This document shows positions 50,262-58,676 of a stretch of DNA of 64,000 nucleotides, in pieces. The DNA is from Mesorhizobium sp. M9A.F.Ca.ET.002.03.1.2 (GTDB lineage Bacteria; Pseudomonadota; Alphaproteobacteria; Rhizobiales; Rhizobiaceae). The stretch's first letter is position 1. Each line of letters begins with the position of its first letter. Position numbers and translations under genes: made by a program. The notes beneath the pieces were generated by a model that worked only from the letters and a program-made list of their open reading frames with translations, was not told the DNA's origin and did no database searches. The stretch covers positions 4,395,001 through 4,459,000 of the forward strand of contig NZ_CP034443.1 of assembly GCF_003952365.1 (NCBI RefSeq), read 5' to 3'.

Positions 50262-51568
50262 CACGCTTCTCCGAACACGCGCTTGAAGATCGTGTCGACA
50301 TGCTTGGTATGGTAGCCAAGGTCGAATTTCTCACGGATCTCGGCTTCGGGCAAGGCTGCCGTGACCTCCTTGTCGGTGAGAAGTTCCTCAAGGAAATCAG
50401 CGCCTTGCTCCCACACCTTCATGGCGTTTCGCTGCACCAGCCGATAGGCGTCCTCACGGCTGACGCCCGCCTGGGTCAACGCTAAGAGCACGCGCTGCGA
50501 ATGCACGAGGCCGCGGAACTTGTTCATGTTCTTCAGCATGTTGTTGGGGTAGACGAGCAATCTGTCGACGACGCTGGTCAGCCGCGACAGCGCGAAATCG
50601 AGCGTCACCGTCGCATCCGGCCCAATCATCCGCTCGACCGACGAATGCGAAATATCGCGCTCGTGCCAGAGCGCCACATTCTCCATCGCCGGCAGCGCAA
50701 AGGACCGCACCATGCGCGCAAGCCCGGTGAGGTTTTCGGTCAGCACCGGGTTGCGCTTGTGCGGCATCGCCGACGAGCCCTTTTGTCCGGGCGAAAAATA
50801 TTCCTCCGCCTCCAGCACCTCGGTGCGCTGCAGATGGCGGATCTCGATCGCCAGCCGTTCGATCGACGAGGCGATGACACCGAGCGTCGCGAAGAACATG
50901 GCGTGGCGGTCGCGCGGGATCACCTGCGTCGACACCGGCTCCGGCTTCAATCCGAGTTTGTCAGCCACATGCTCTTCGACATAGGGATCGATGTTGGCGA
51001 AGGTGCCGACGGCACCGGAAATGGCGCACGTCGCAATATCCTCACGCGCGTGCACCAGCCGCTCGCGGCAGCGCGAGAATTCGGCATAGGCCTGCGCCAG
51101 CTTGACGCCGAAGGTTGTCGGCTCGGCATGGATGCCATGGCTGCGCCCGATCGTGACAGTGTCCTTGTGTTCGAATGCGCGACGCTTGAGCGCCGCAAGC
51201 AGGCCGTCGATGTCGGCCAGAAGGATGTCGCTGGCGCGGGTGAGCTGCACGGCAAAGCAGGTGTCGAGAACGTCCGAGGACGTCATGCCCTGATGGATGA
51301 AGCGGGCATCCGGCCCGACGAATTCGCCAAGATGGGTGAGGAAGGCGATGACGTCGTGCTTGGTCACGCGCTCGATCTCGTCAATGGCCTCGACGTCGAA
51401 CTTCGCGGCCCCGCCCTTTTCCCAGATGGTCTTGGCGGCCTCCTTCGGGATCACGCCGAGCTCGGCCAGTGCGTCGCAAGCGTAGGCCTCGATCTCGAAC
51501 CAGATGCGGAACCGGGTTTCGGGCGACCAGATGGCCACCATTTCCGGCCGGGAGTAGCGAGGGATCAT
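50261..51568 (-). CDS. purB: Adenylosuccinate lyase PurB
   Basis: A 435-residue lyase that acts twice in purine synthesis (SAICAR to AICAR, adenylosuccinate to AMP). The GSSAMPHKRNPVLTEN signature of the fumarase/aspartase superfamily is intact, and IGRSHGIHAEPTTFG and QGMTSSDVLDT are the other two conserved regions. It begins with ATG at 51568 and is complete. The YdeN-type hydrolase gene is coupled to its end. Confidence 0.96.
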   Translation of the reverse strand: MIPRYSRPEMVAIWSPETRFRIWFEIEAYACDALAELGVIPKEAAKTIWEKGGAAKFDVEAIDEIERVTKHDVIAFLTHLGEFVGPDARFIHQGMTSSDVLDTCFAVQLTRASDILLADIDGLLAALKRRAFEHKDTVTIGRSHGIHAEPTTFGVKLAQAYAEFSRCRERLVHAREDIATCAISGAVGTFANIDPYVEEHVADKLGLKPEPVSTQVIPRDRHAMFFATLGVIASSIERLAIEIRHLQRTEVLEAEEYFSPGQKGSSAMPHKRNPVLTENLTGLARMVRSFALPAMENVALWHERDISHSSVERMIGPDATVTLDFALSRLTSVVDRLLVYPNNMLKNMNKFRGLVHSQRVLLALTQAGVSREDAYRLVQRNAMKVWEQGADFLEELLTDKEVTAALPEAEIREKFDLGYHTKHVDTIFKRVFGEA

Positions 51569-51627
51569 CGGTCAGTCCTGACGTGCGAGGGCGTTCGCCC
51601 GCGTCCTAACAGAGGCAGACAAAATGC

Positions 51628-52146
51628 TCAACGCTGCCGCCGCGCAAACCAGATGCTGGCGAGAGCGAGCGCGATGAAACCAAGCGGAAAATAAAGCCGG
51701 ATGCCCAGCACGACGAATTGATAGAATGCCGTCACCACGGTGTGCACGAACTGGATGGACCAGGCGATGGTCAGTGCAGGTGCATGCCATTGGACATAGT
51801 AGGAACGGTAGTGCAGCGCAAAGAGCCCGCCGGTGAAGCCGATCGTCGCGGCGAGAAGGCAGACGAACGCGGCGGCCAAGGCGACCTCCCAATGCCGTCC
51901 GAGCGAGACGAACCGCGCCAGGAACAGGCCAACCGGAAAGGCGAGCGCACCGCCGGCCGCATAGAGCAACGAGACGAAGCGGATCCTTGCCGGGGTCTCC
52001 CAATCGTCCAACAGCAGATTGACAAGCGCGCTGGCGCCCATCGCCGCAGCCCATAACAGGGCGCCGCAGACCGCGACGCCCGGCGACGGCAACGCTTTGC
52101 GGATACGACTCAGGATCCGGCTGTGTATGACGGGGAGCGGCGTCAC
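51628..52146 (-). CDS. Hypothetical four-helix membrane protein
   Basis: A 172-residue protein with four hydrophobic segments (around residues 24-46, 58-80, 88-110 and 140-165) and a short basic C-terminus. No family recognised. The GTG at 52146 overlaps the stop of the DUF2259 gene as GTGA, so it is translationally coupled to it. It ends 59 bases before the purB start. Confidence 0.7.
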   Translation of the reverse strand: MTPLPVIHSRILSRIRKALPSPGVAVCGALLWAAAMGASALVNLLLDDWETPARIRFVSLLYAAGGALAFPVGLFLARFVSLGRHWEVALAAAFVCLLAATIGFTGGLFALHYRSYYVQWHAPALTIAWSIQFVHTVVTAFYQFVVLGIRLYFPLGFIALALASIWFARRQR

Positions 52147-52868
52147 AGCCGGCCGGTCACCGCGATCCAGCGATAGTCCGGCCCTTCGAAGCCGTATTGG
52201 CGCACCGCAATCAGCACGGCATAGGCGCTGAGGCCTTGCAAGGAGAATGTCTGCACCGCGCCGAGCCGATAGCCGTTCGGACAGCCCCTGCTTTTGGGGA
52301 TCGACTTGTCCTCGTGCAGAAGCTCAGTCTTGCCGCCGTCTTTCGCCTCGATGCGCAGCAGGCGAAAGCCGTTGATATCGCCCTGGCTCTGGCAGATTTC
52401 GGTATTGTTCATGCCGATCTCGTCGAGCCGGAACTCGAGCGCGTCGTCGACCGGCGAAAAGATCGGACGCGGATTGACCGCCATGCGGAACGGATCGGCC
52501 GACAGTTCGGTCACCGGGTTGAAGCCGGCGGTGATGCCGCGATTCGCGGCCAGTTCGGCTTGGCTGACGATCGCTTCGCCTTTTTGCCGGGCCGCAAGGC
52601 GCGCCGCGTCGAGCGTTGCGCTCTCGTCGTCAAGCCGCACCTTGATCGGCGTGCCCTTGAGAAAACTGTCGTCGGCCGTGTTGATATAATAGCGATTGGC
52701 GTAGGGAAATCCCGATCCATCCTGGACGCCATATTCCTCGAAGGCAAAGACGCCGCCATCCCCAGTGAAGCCGAGGATTTCAAGCTCGGCGACATCACCG
52801 GCTTGGGCGGTCTGAGAAGTTGCAAACTGGGCAAGGAGGGAAACGGCAAACAGGACAAGGATTCGCAT
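52143..52868 (-). CDS. DUF2259 family exported protein
   Basis: A 241-residue protein with a signal peptide (MRILVLFAVSLLAQFATSQTA, cut near QAG). The mature part starts GDVAELEILGFTGDGGVFAFE and fits DUF2259, a periplasmic family of unknown function with predicted beta structure. ESATLDAARLAARQKGE and FRLDEIGMNN follow. I use the ATG at 52868 rather than the TTG at 52880. It is coupled to the downstream membrane protein gene. Confidence 0.8.
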   Translation of the reverse strand: MRILVLFAVSLLAQFATSQTAQAGDVAELEILGFTGDGGVFAFEEYGVQDGSGFPYANRYYINTADDSFLKGTPIKVRLDDESATLDAARLAARQKGEAIVSQAELAANRGITAGFNPVTELSADPFRMAVNPRPIFSPVDDALEFRLDEIGMNNTEICQSQGDINGFRLLRIEAKDGGKTELLHEDKSIPKSRGCPNGYRLGAVQTFSLQGLSAYAVLIAVRQYGFEGPDYRWIAVTGRL

Positions 52869-53012
52869 GCTTTTTTCCAATCCGGCAGCAGAGCTCGTTT
52901 CAATCCCCTATCACGATGAAGTCAAAACGTCGTGCGGTATGAAACGCAAAGCCGATGCATCCAATCGTGCCGTTATTTGTTATTATCGGCAGCTTCAAAT
53001 GGAGACCCCGTA

Positions 53013-53267
53013 ATGACCGATGCAGCCAGGATTCGCGAACATATGGAAGTGATCGGCGCCGACGGCGTCCATGTCGGCACCGTCGATAAAGTTGAAGGAC
53101 AACGAATCAAGTTGACCAAGCGCGACAGCGGCGAGGGCGCTCACAGAGGGCATCACCACTTCATTCCCCTCAGTCTCGTTGCCGAGGTCGAGGGGCAGAA
53201 AGTGCGGTTGTCCGCAAATTCGGATGTCGCGGTCAGCTTCGAGGAAGAAAAATCCGACCCCACCTGA
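53013..53267 (+). CDS. DUF2171 family protein
   Basis: An 84-residue protein with the pattern REHMEVIGADGVHVGTVDKV and HHHFIPLSLVAEVEGQKVRL of DUF2171, a small beta-barrel (PRC-like) family of unknown function. GGAGA precedes the ATG at 53013. A 15-base tandem repeat begins in its stop codon. It is divergent from the DUF2259 gene. Confidence 0.82.
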   Translation: MTDAARIREHMEVIGADGVHVGTVDKVEGQRIKLTKRDSGEGAHRGHHHFIPLSLVAEVEGQKVRLSANSDVAVSFEEEKSDPT

Positions 53268-53318
53268 TCACGGGTCATTTGATCACGGGCCATTTGATTA
53301 CGGCCCATTTGATTATGG
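53266..53318. repeat. 15-base tandem repeat, 3.5 copies
   Basis: Units at 53266-53280, 53281-53295 and 53296-53310 (GATCACGGGTCATTT, GATCACGGGCCATTT and GATTACGGCCCATTT) are followed by a partial copy GATTATGG. They differ at one to three bases. The array fills the gap between the DUF2171 stop and the P1 peptidase stop. It has no spacers, so it is not a CRISPR. Confidence 0.85.
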
Positions 53319-53328
53319 CAGCGCGCAT

Positions 53329-54333
53329 TCAGCGCGACGACCAGACCGGAAACAGATCGCCGTCGGCGGGCGTGGCGGCAAAGACGCCGCGACTGATGGC
53401 GCGTGCCATGGTGGCCCCGGCTGCGGCGTAGAGGTCGATCGCGTCGTTGGGCGCGAGCTCGATGCCGCTCTTGCCCGTCGCCAGCGCGAAGACCAGATCG
53501 CCGTCGGCCGGCGTGTGCGTCGGCCAAATGGCATGGACGAAACCGTCATGCGCCGATATGGCGAGGCGTTTGGCGGCGGCCTTGGTGAGAACGGCATCCG
53601 TGGCGATGACGGCGATGGTCGTGTTGCCGCTCACTTGGCTGTCGCGGAACTTCAGCAGGATCCTTTTCGCGTCCTCTGGAATAGGCGAGGGATAGCCAAG
53701 CCCGCCGAACTCGTCGCCGATCTCGAAGGGCGCCGCCCAGAAGTGCCTGCTGCGGGCGATCGTCACCGAGCCGATCGGGTTGGCGGCCGCGAGCGCGCCG
53801 ACGGTGACGCCGCTGTCGAGCACCGTCGAGGCCGAGCCGAGGCCGCCCTTCAGGCCGGAACTCAGAGCACCCGTGCCCGCGCCGACCGTGCCCAGCGGAA
53901 AGTCGATGCCGACTGCCTGTGCCGCCTCATAGCCAAGCTCACGGTAAGGCGGATAACGGCCCCAGTCCTTGTCACCGCCATTGCGCAGGTCGAAAAGGAT
54001 CGCCGCCGGCACGATCGGCACGCGAAAGCCGCCGACCTCCACGCCGATGCCCCTTTCGCGCAGTGCCGCCTGCACGCCGGAGGCGGCGTCGAGGCCGTAG
54101 GCCGAGCCGCCCGAAAGCACCACGGCATGGATCGCTTCGATCAAATTGTGCGGCTCGAGCAGGTCGGTTTCGCGCGTGCCCGGCGCACCGCCCAGGATCT
54201 GGACACTGGCCACCGCCGGTTCGTCACACAGCACAGTGGTCACGCCGGACTTCAGCCTCACATCGGAAGCGTTGCCGACACGCAGGCCGGCGACATCGGT
54301 GATGAGATTGCGCGGCCCTGTACGAAACATCAT
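53329..54333 (-). CDS. P1-family (DmpA/BapA-type) aminopeptidase
   Basis: A 334-residue N-terminal-nucleophile-type peptidase. GTVGAGTGALSSGLKGGLG is the conserved glycine-rich core, and GNTTIAVIATDAVL carries the likely Thr/Ser nucleophile at which the precursor self-cleaves into two chains. LSGGSAYGLDAASGVQ lies earlier. Family members release N-terminal residues of peptides or act on beta-peptides and nylon oligomers. It overlaps the end of the upstream binding-protein gene (ATGA) and is transcribed with it. Confidence 0.85.
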   Translation of the reverse strand: MMFRTGPRNLITDVAGLRVGNASDVRLKSGVTTVLCDEPAVASVQILGGAPGTRETDLLEPHNLIEAIHAVVLSGGSAYGLDAASGVQAALRERGIGVEVGGFRVPIVPAAILFDLRNGGDKDWGRYPPYRELGYEAAQAVGIDFPLGTVGAGTGALSSGLKGGLGSASTVLDSGVTVGALAAANPIGSVTIARSRHFWAAPFEIGDEFGGLGYPSPIPEDAKRILLKFRDSQVSGNTTIAVIATDAVLTKAAAKRLAISAHDGFVHAIWPTHTPADGDLVFALATGKSGIELAPNDAIDLYAAAGATMARAISRGVFAATPADGDLFPVWSSR

Positions 54334-55403
54334 CTGATCTCCGCCGGTACGAATTGCGCGCCGTTGAAACGAAAGACCCGATAGAGGTTTTCGGTCAAGT
54401 CTCCCTTGCCGTCAAAGCGGATCGACCCGATAGCGGTGCTAAAGTCGTGCGCGGCGAGCCCATCGGCCATTGGCTTGCCGGAAGTTTCCACCACGTCCGC
54501 GGCCGCCTTGGCGATCTCGACCGCCGCATAGGCTGGCAGCGTGTAGCCGTCCGGCTCGATCTTCTGTGCGGCAAAGCTCTCGAGCACTTTGGGCCCGGCA
54601 ACATCGGCCCATTCGGGCGGCGCGATCATCAGCGTGCCCGTCGCATAGGGCACGTCGCCGGGCGGAGCGCGCAGCGCTTCGCCGCCGGCAAAGGTGATGC
54701 CGGCATCGAGCTGGCTGGCGTCGCGACCCATGACGGCGATGTCGTCACCGTCGCCGCCGGCGAAGACATGCGTGGCGCCGGCCCTCTTCAGCCGCCCGAT
54801 CAGCCCGATCTGGTTGTCGAGCTGCGGCCGGAACGTGTCGACGAACACCGGTTTCAGCGCCGCCTGTTCGGCCGCTGCCCGAAGCGTCTCTGCGATCTCG
54901 CGGCCATAGATCGTGCCGTCGTCGACGATGGCGAACAGTTCGTTCTGCCATTGGCGGGCGAGGATGGAGGCAACGGCGTTGCGCTCATCATCGCCGCGCG
55001 GCCCGAGACGAAAGACCGGCCAGCCGGTCTTGGTGCGCCGGTCGGTCAGGCTTTCGGTGCGCACGCCGACGGTGATGACCGGTATGTTGGCGCCCTTCAG
55101 GATCGGCAGCGCCGCCTCGATCGCCTCGGTGCAGAGGAAGCCGACGACCACGCTGACTTTCACCGCGGCGAATTCCCTCGCTGCTGCAGCCCCGCCTTCA
55201 GCCGTGCAGGCGTCGTCGACCATCCTGAGCTCGACACCATTCGCCTCCGCCGCCAGGCCGGCGCCCGCCTCGATCTGCTTGCCGAGGAGAGCCGACGGCC
55301 CGGATAGTGGCGCTGCGACGCCGATCAGGAGCGTCTCAGCGCCCGCATTGCCGGCGAGGGACAGCCATGCCAGCACCGCTATTGTCGTTGTCCTGGGTAG
55401 CAT
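54330..55403 (-). CDS. Leu/Ile/Val-type periplasmic substrate-binding protein
   Basis: A 357-residue periplasmic binding protein of the branched-chain amino acid type (type I fold). The signal peptide is MLPRTTTIAVLAWLSLAGNA, cut before GAETLLIG. IGVAAPLSGPSALLGKQIEAGAG and VVGFLCTEAIEAALPILK are typical. No permease or ATPase gene is adjacent, so it may use a transporter encoded elsewhere. I start at the ATG at 55403. Co-transcription with the P1 peptidase suggests uptake and breakdown of a peptide-like compound (inference). Confidence 0.83.
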   Translation of the reverse strand: MLPRTTTIAVLAWLSLAGNAGAETLLIGVAAPLSGPSALLGKQIEAGAGLAAEANGVELRMVDDACTAEGGAAAAREFAAVKVSVVVGFLCTEAIEAALPILKGANIPVITVGVRTESLTDRRTKTGWPVFRLGPRGDDERNAVASILARQWQNELFAIVDDGTIYGREIAETLRAAAEQAALKPVFVDTFRPQLDNQIGLIGRLKRAGATHVFAGGDGDDIAVMGRDASQLDAGITFAGGEALRAPPGDVPYATGTLMIAPPEWADVAGPKVLESFAAQKIEPDGYTLPAYAAVEIAKAAADVVETSGKPMADGLAAHDFSTAIGSIRFDGKGDLTENLYRVFRFNGAQFVPAEIR

Positions 55404-55592
55404 GCGAGCGAAGAAATCCTCCGCGCCGGTCGCGTGTTTGCCGGCACTATTTCCCGCCAAGACCTAAAGGCTGGTTAGCTTCCACGCAACACGCGAAATT
55501 CAGGATGCATGTCAACCACTTCGCTTGTGCATGCAATATGCCGCCATATATAACGCCTGAGTTCATCTCGCTTCAAACCATGGAAATCGCCG

Positions 55593-56087
55593 GTGCTGAA
55601 GAAGAACGACATAGGGCCGCAGGCCTATCGCGACGCGATGAGCCATTTTGCCGGCCACGTCCATGTGGTCACCACCGATGGTCCCGCCGGCAGGCGAGGT
55701 GCGACTGTCATTGCAGCCTGTTCGGTCTCGGACACGCCGCCGACCGTCCTGGTTTGTCTCAATCGCGAAAATCCCAAGAACGAGCCGTTCGTGAAAAACG
55801 GCAAGTTCGCCTTGAACACGCTGGCTTCACATCAGGAGGCGCTGTCGGTCGGCTTTTCCGGCCTCACCGGCCTGCCGGTCGAGGAACGTTTCGCGTTGGG
55901 CGAGTGGGATGTGATCTCGACCGGTGCGCCAACGCTGAAAGGCGCGCTCGCCGTGTTCGACTGCGAACTGATCGACACCAAGGATCTGGCTACCCACCGT
56001 GTGCTTTTTGGCAAGGTGACAGGCCTGCGCATCGGCGATAATTTGCAGCCGCTGATCTATCACGGCCGCGGCTACCACGTTCTATGA
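55593..56087 (+). CDS. Flavin reductase family (FMN-binding split-barrel) protein
   Basis: A 164-residue flavin reductase-like protein. YRDAMSHFAGHVHVVTTDG and VIAACSVSDTPPTVLVCLN fit the DIM6/NTAB family that binds FMN and supplies reduced flavin to two-component monooxygenases or acts alone. The start is a GTG at 55593 (LKKNDIGPQ). It stands just before the cox-type gene set and is probably in the same operon, 28 bases from the next gene. Confidence 0.82.
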   Translation: MLKKNDIGPQAYRDAMSHFAGHVHVVTTDGPAGRRGATVIAACSVSDTPPTVLVCLNRENPKNEPFVKNGKFALNTLASHQEALSVGFSGLTGLPVEERFALGEWDVISTGAPTLKGALAVFDCELIDTKDLATHRVLFGKVTGLRIGDNLQPLIYHGRGYHVL

Positions 56088-56115
56088 TGGGTATGGCTGC
56101 ACTCGCGGAGAGAGA

Positions 56116-57045
56116 ATGACCGAGTTGAAACCGCGCCCCGCGCCGCGGACGATCGATGAGACGCTCGATCTCCTGACCGGCGCGGACTATGTGGCGGACC
56201 GGTCGCTGGCGACCGTGCTGTTTTTATCGCTGCGCATGAAGCGGCCGCTGTTCCTCGAGGGCGAGGCCGGCGTTGGCAAGACCGAGATCGCTAAGGTGCT
56301 GGCGCAAGCGCTAGGCCGTCGGCTGATCCGCCTGCAATGCTACGAAGGCCTCGATGTCTCGTCCGCCGTCTACGAGTGGAACTATGCCGCGCAGATGATC
56401 GAGATCCGCATGGAGGAGGCGGCCGGCAAGGTCGACCGCTCCGACATGGAGCGCAACGTCTTCTCCGAAAAATACCTGATCCGTCGCCCGGTGCTCGATG
56501 CGCTGACGGGCAAGGCGGGCGCCGCCCCGGTCTTCCTGATCGACGAGCTCGACCGCACCGACGAGGCCTTCGAGGCATTCCTGCTCGAAATCCTCTCGGA
56601 CTTCCAGGTGACGGTGCCCGAGCTCGGCACGATCAAGGCGGAGGAGCCGCCGATCGTCATCATCACCACCAACCGCACACGCGAGATTCACGACGCGCTG
56701 AAGCGGCGCTGTCTCTATCACTGGGTCGACTATCCAAGCGCCGAGCGCGAACTGGAGATCGTGCGCAGAAAGGTACCGCAGGCCAACAGCCGGCTGTCGG
56801 CCGAGGTTGTTTCGTTCATCCAGAAGCTGCGCCAGATCGAGCTGTTCAAGGTCCCGGGCGTCGCCGAGACCATCGACTGGGCGGGCGCGCTGACCGAACT
56901 CGACAAGGTGGCGCTCGATCCAGAAACCGTTTCAGACACGATCGGCGTGCTGTTGAAGTACCAGGACGACATTGCCCGCATCGAACAGGGCGAGGGCCGG
57001 CGCATCCTCAACGAGGTGAAGGCCGAGCTTTCGGCGGCGGAGTAG
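56116..57045 (+). CDS. coxD: MoxR-type AAA+ ATPase, CoxD-like
   Basis: A 309-residue AAA+ ATPase. Walker A is GEAGVGKTEIAKVLAQAL, Walker B is VFLIDELDRTDEAFEAFLLE, sensor 1 is ITTNRTREIHDALKRRC. CoxD-type MoxR proteins assemble the Mo-Cu centre of CO dehydrogenase and similar enzymes with a VWA partner. It is followed four bases later by coxE, in the usual coxD-coxE order. Confidence 0.88.
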   Translation: MTELKPRPAPRTIDETLDLLTGADYVADRSLATVLFLSLRMKRPLFLEGEAGVGKTEIAKVLAQALGRRLIRLQCYEGLDVSSAVYEWNYAAQMIEIRMEEAAGKVDRSDMERNVFSEKYLIRRPVLDALTGKAGAAPVFLIDELDRTDEAFEAFLLEILSDFQVTVPELGTIKAEEPPIVIITTNRTREIHDALKRRCLYHWVDYPSAERELEIVRRKVPQANSRLSAEVVSFIQKLRQIELFKVPGVAETIDWAGALTELDKVALDPETVSDTIGVLLKYQDDIARIEQGEGRRILNEVKAELSAAE

Positions 57046-57049
57046 GGCG

Positions 57050-57526
57050 ATGGCAACGCCGCGTCCCGAACCGAAAGAGGCGACGCCGGACGGGCGGATA
57101 GCCGACAACATCGTCTATTTCGCCCGCACCTTGCGCAAGGCCGGCATGCGGGTCGGGCCAGCCACGGTCAAGGATGCGATCGAGGCGGTGCTGGCCGCCG
57201 GCATAGGTTCCCGCGACGATTTCTACTGGACGCTGCATGCCGTTCTGGTGTCGCGGCACGAGGACCACGCCACTTTCGACGAGACTTTCCGGCTGTTCTG
57301 GAAATCGCGCGAGCTGATCGAAAAGATGCTGGCGATGTTTTTGCCGGTGGCGCCCGATAACAAAGAGAAGCAAAAACCCCGCGCGGCTGAGAACCGCGTC
57401 AGCCAGGCGATGTTCGAGGGCCATCAGAGAAACCAGCCGGTGCAGGAAATCCCGGAGATCGAGGTCGACGCGCGCTTTACATTTTCCGGTAACGAGGTGC
57501 TGAGGGTAAGGACTTTGCCCAGATGA
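57050..57526 (+). CDS. coxE: CoxE-like protein, N-terminal half (frameshifted)
   Basis: The N-terminal part of a VWA-containing CoxE protein. RIADNIVYFARTLRKAGMRVG and DDFYWTLHAVLVSRHEDHATF are typical of it. The frame ends prematurely at VLRVRTLPR. Near 57506 the alternative frame reads GKDFAQM and joins the second half in the frame of 57523. One base is missing in or near the GGG run at 57504-57506 compared with an uninterrupted gene. Whether this is a real mutation or a sequencing error cannot be told from the sequence. Together both halves give the usual CoxE length (~415 residues). Confidence 0.75.
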   Translation: MATPRPEPKEATPDGRIADNIVYFARTLRKAGMRVGPATVKDAIEAVLAAGIGSRDDFYWTLHAVLVSRHEDHATFDETFRLFWKSRELIEKMLAMFLPVAPDNKEKQKPRAAENRVSQAMFEGHQRNQPVQEIPEIEVDARFTFSGNEVLRVRTLPR

Positions 57527-58299
57527 ACGCCGCCGAGATGGCCGACGCCAAGAAAGCGATCGCCGAGCTGCGGCTGCCCTTCGACATGGTCAGGACGCGA
57601 CGCTTCAAATCCGACGCGCATGGCCGCCGCATCGATCCGCGCGCCATGATGCGATCCGTCGCGCGCACCGGTGGCGAATTGATCCTGCCGAAATTCCGGT
57701 CGCCGCGCGAGGTTCACCCGCCGCTGGTCGTGCTTGCCGACATTTCCGGTTCGATGAGCCAGTACACGCGCATCTTCCTGCATTTCCTGCATGCGCTGAC
57801 CGAAAAGCGCCGGCGCGTGCATGCCTTCGTCTTCGGCACCAGGCTCACCAATCTGACGCGGCAGATGCGCCATCGCGATCCCGACGCGGCACTCGCCGAC
57901 TGTTCGGCAGCGGTGAAGGACTGGTCGGGCGGCACCCGCATCGGCGATACGCTGGCCGAATTCAACCTGATATGGTCGCGGCGCGTGCTGGGGCAGGGCG
58001 CGGTCGTTCTCCTGATCACCGATGGGCTGGAGCGCGACGACGTTGCCGGACTGTCGGAGGAAATGGAGCGTCTGCACAAATCCTGTCGGCGGCTGATCTG
58101 GCTGAACCCGCTGCTGCGCTTCGATGGCTTCGAGGCGCGCGCCCGCGGCGTCAAGGCGATGCTGCCGCATGTCGACGAATTCCGTTCCGTGCACAATCTC
58201 GATGCGCTCGCCGATCTGTGCGCCTCGCTGGACAAGAAGTCGGCGCGGTCGGTCGATCCACGCCGGTGGATTGAGGGTGGCGCCAGAGACGCCGCATAA
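57523..58299 (+). CDS. coxE: CoxE-like protein, C-terminal VWA half
   Basis: The 258-residue C-terminal part with the von Willebrand A domain: VVLADISGSMSQY is the MIDAS DxSxS motif, HAFVFGTRLTNLT and LITDGLERDD complete it. The N-terminus MNAAEMADAKKAIAELRLPF normally continues from the segment lost in the frameshift. It overlaps the first half by four bases (ATGA), so it could be translated by itself. CoxD and CoxE act as an ATPase/VWA pair in metal-centre assembly. Confidence 0.78.
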   Translation: MNAAEMADAKKAIAELRLPFDMVRTRRFKSDAHGRRIDPRAMMRSVARTGGELILPKFRSPREVHPPLVVLADISGSMSQYTRIFLHFLHALTEKRRRVHAFVFGTRLTNLTRQMRHRDPDAALADCSAAVKDWSGGTRIGDTLAEFNLIWSRRVLGQGAVVLLITDGLERDDVAGLSEEMERLHKSCRRLIWLNPLLRFDGFEARARGVKAMLPHVDEFRSVHNLDALADLCASLDKKSARSVDPRRWIEGGARDAA

Positions 58300-58327
58300 C
58301 CACATGTCTTCTCCGGGAGAAACGATC

Positions 58328-58666
58328 ATGAAGAACAGCATTTATCTGGATGAGGCCCGCGATCCGCTGATCGTCGCGGAAGGCTGGATGAAGGACGGCA
58401 AGGATGTCGCCATTGCCACCGTGGTAGAAACCTGGGGCTCGGCGCCGCGTCCGGTCGGCAGCCATCTTGTCATTGATGCGGACGGCAATTTCCAAGGTTC
58501 CGTTTCTGGCGGCTGCGTCGAAGGCGCGGTGGTGGCCGAGGCGGTCGACGTGATCGAAAGCGGCAAGGCGAAGATGCTGGAATTCGGTGTCGCCGATGAA
58601 ACCGCCTGGCAGGTCGGCCTGTCCTGCGGCGGCCGTATCAAAGTCTATGTAGAGCGGCTGGGTTAG
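58328..58666 (+). CDS. XdhC/CoxI-type protein, N-terminal domain only
   Basis: A 112-residue protein with the XdhC_CoxI domain. GSAPRPVGSHLVIDADGNFQ and SVSGGCVEGAVVAEA, then QVGLSCGGRIKVYVE, carry the conserved cysteines. XdhC binds molybdenum cofactor, protects it and helps its sulfuration before insertion into xanthine dehydrogenase-family enzymes. Here the N and C domains of XdhC are separate genes (the next gene begins 10 bases later). Confidence 0.85.
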   Translation: MKNSIYLDEARDPLIVAEGWMKDGKDVAIATVVETWGSAPRPVGSHLVIDADGNFQGSVSGGCVEGAVVAEAVDVIESGKAKMLEFGVADETAWQVGLSCGGRIKVYVERLG

Positions 58667-58676
58667 GCCGGGCACG

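Noticed and set aside
53266..53318. Tandem array considered as a CRISPR
   Set aside because: The units are directly joined with no spacers, are only 15 bases long, and no cas genes are near.
57500..57530. Programmed -1 frameshift in coxE
   Set aside because: There is no heptamer slippery sequence or strong downstream structure. A single-base loss in the G run explains the break more simply.
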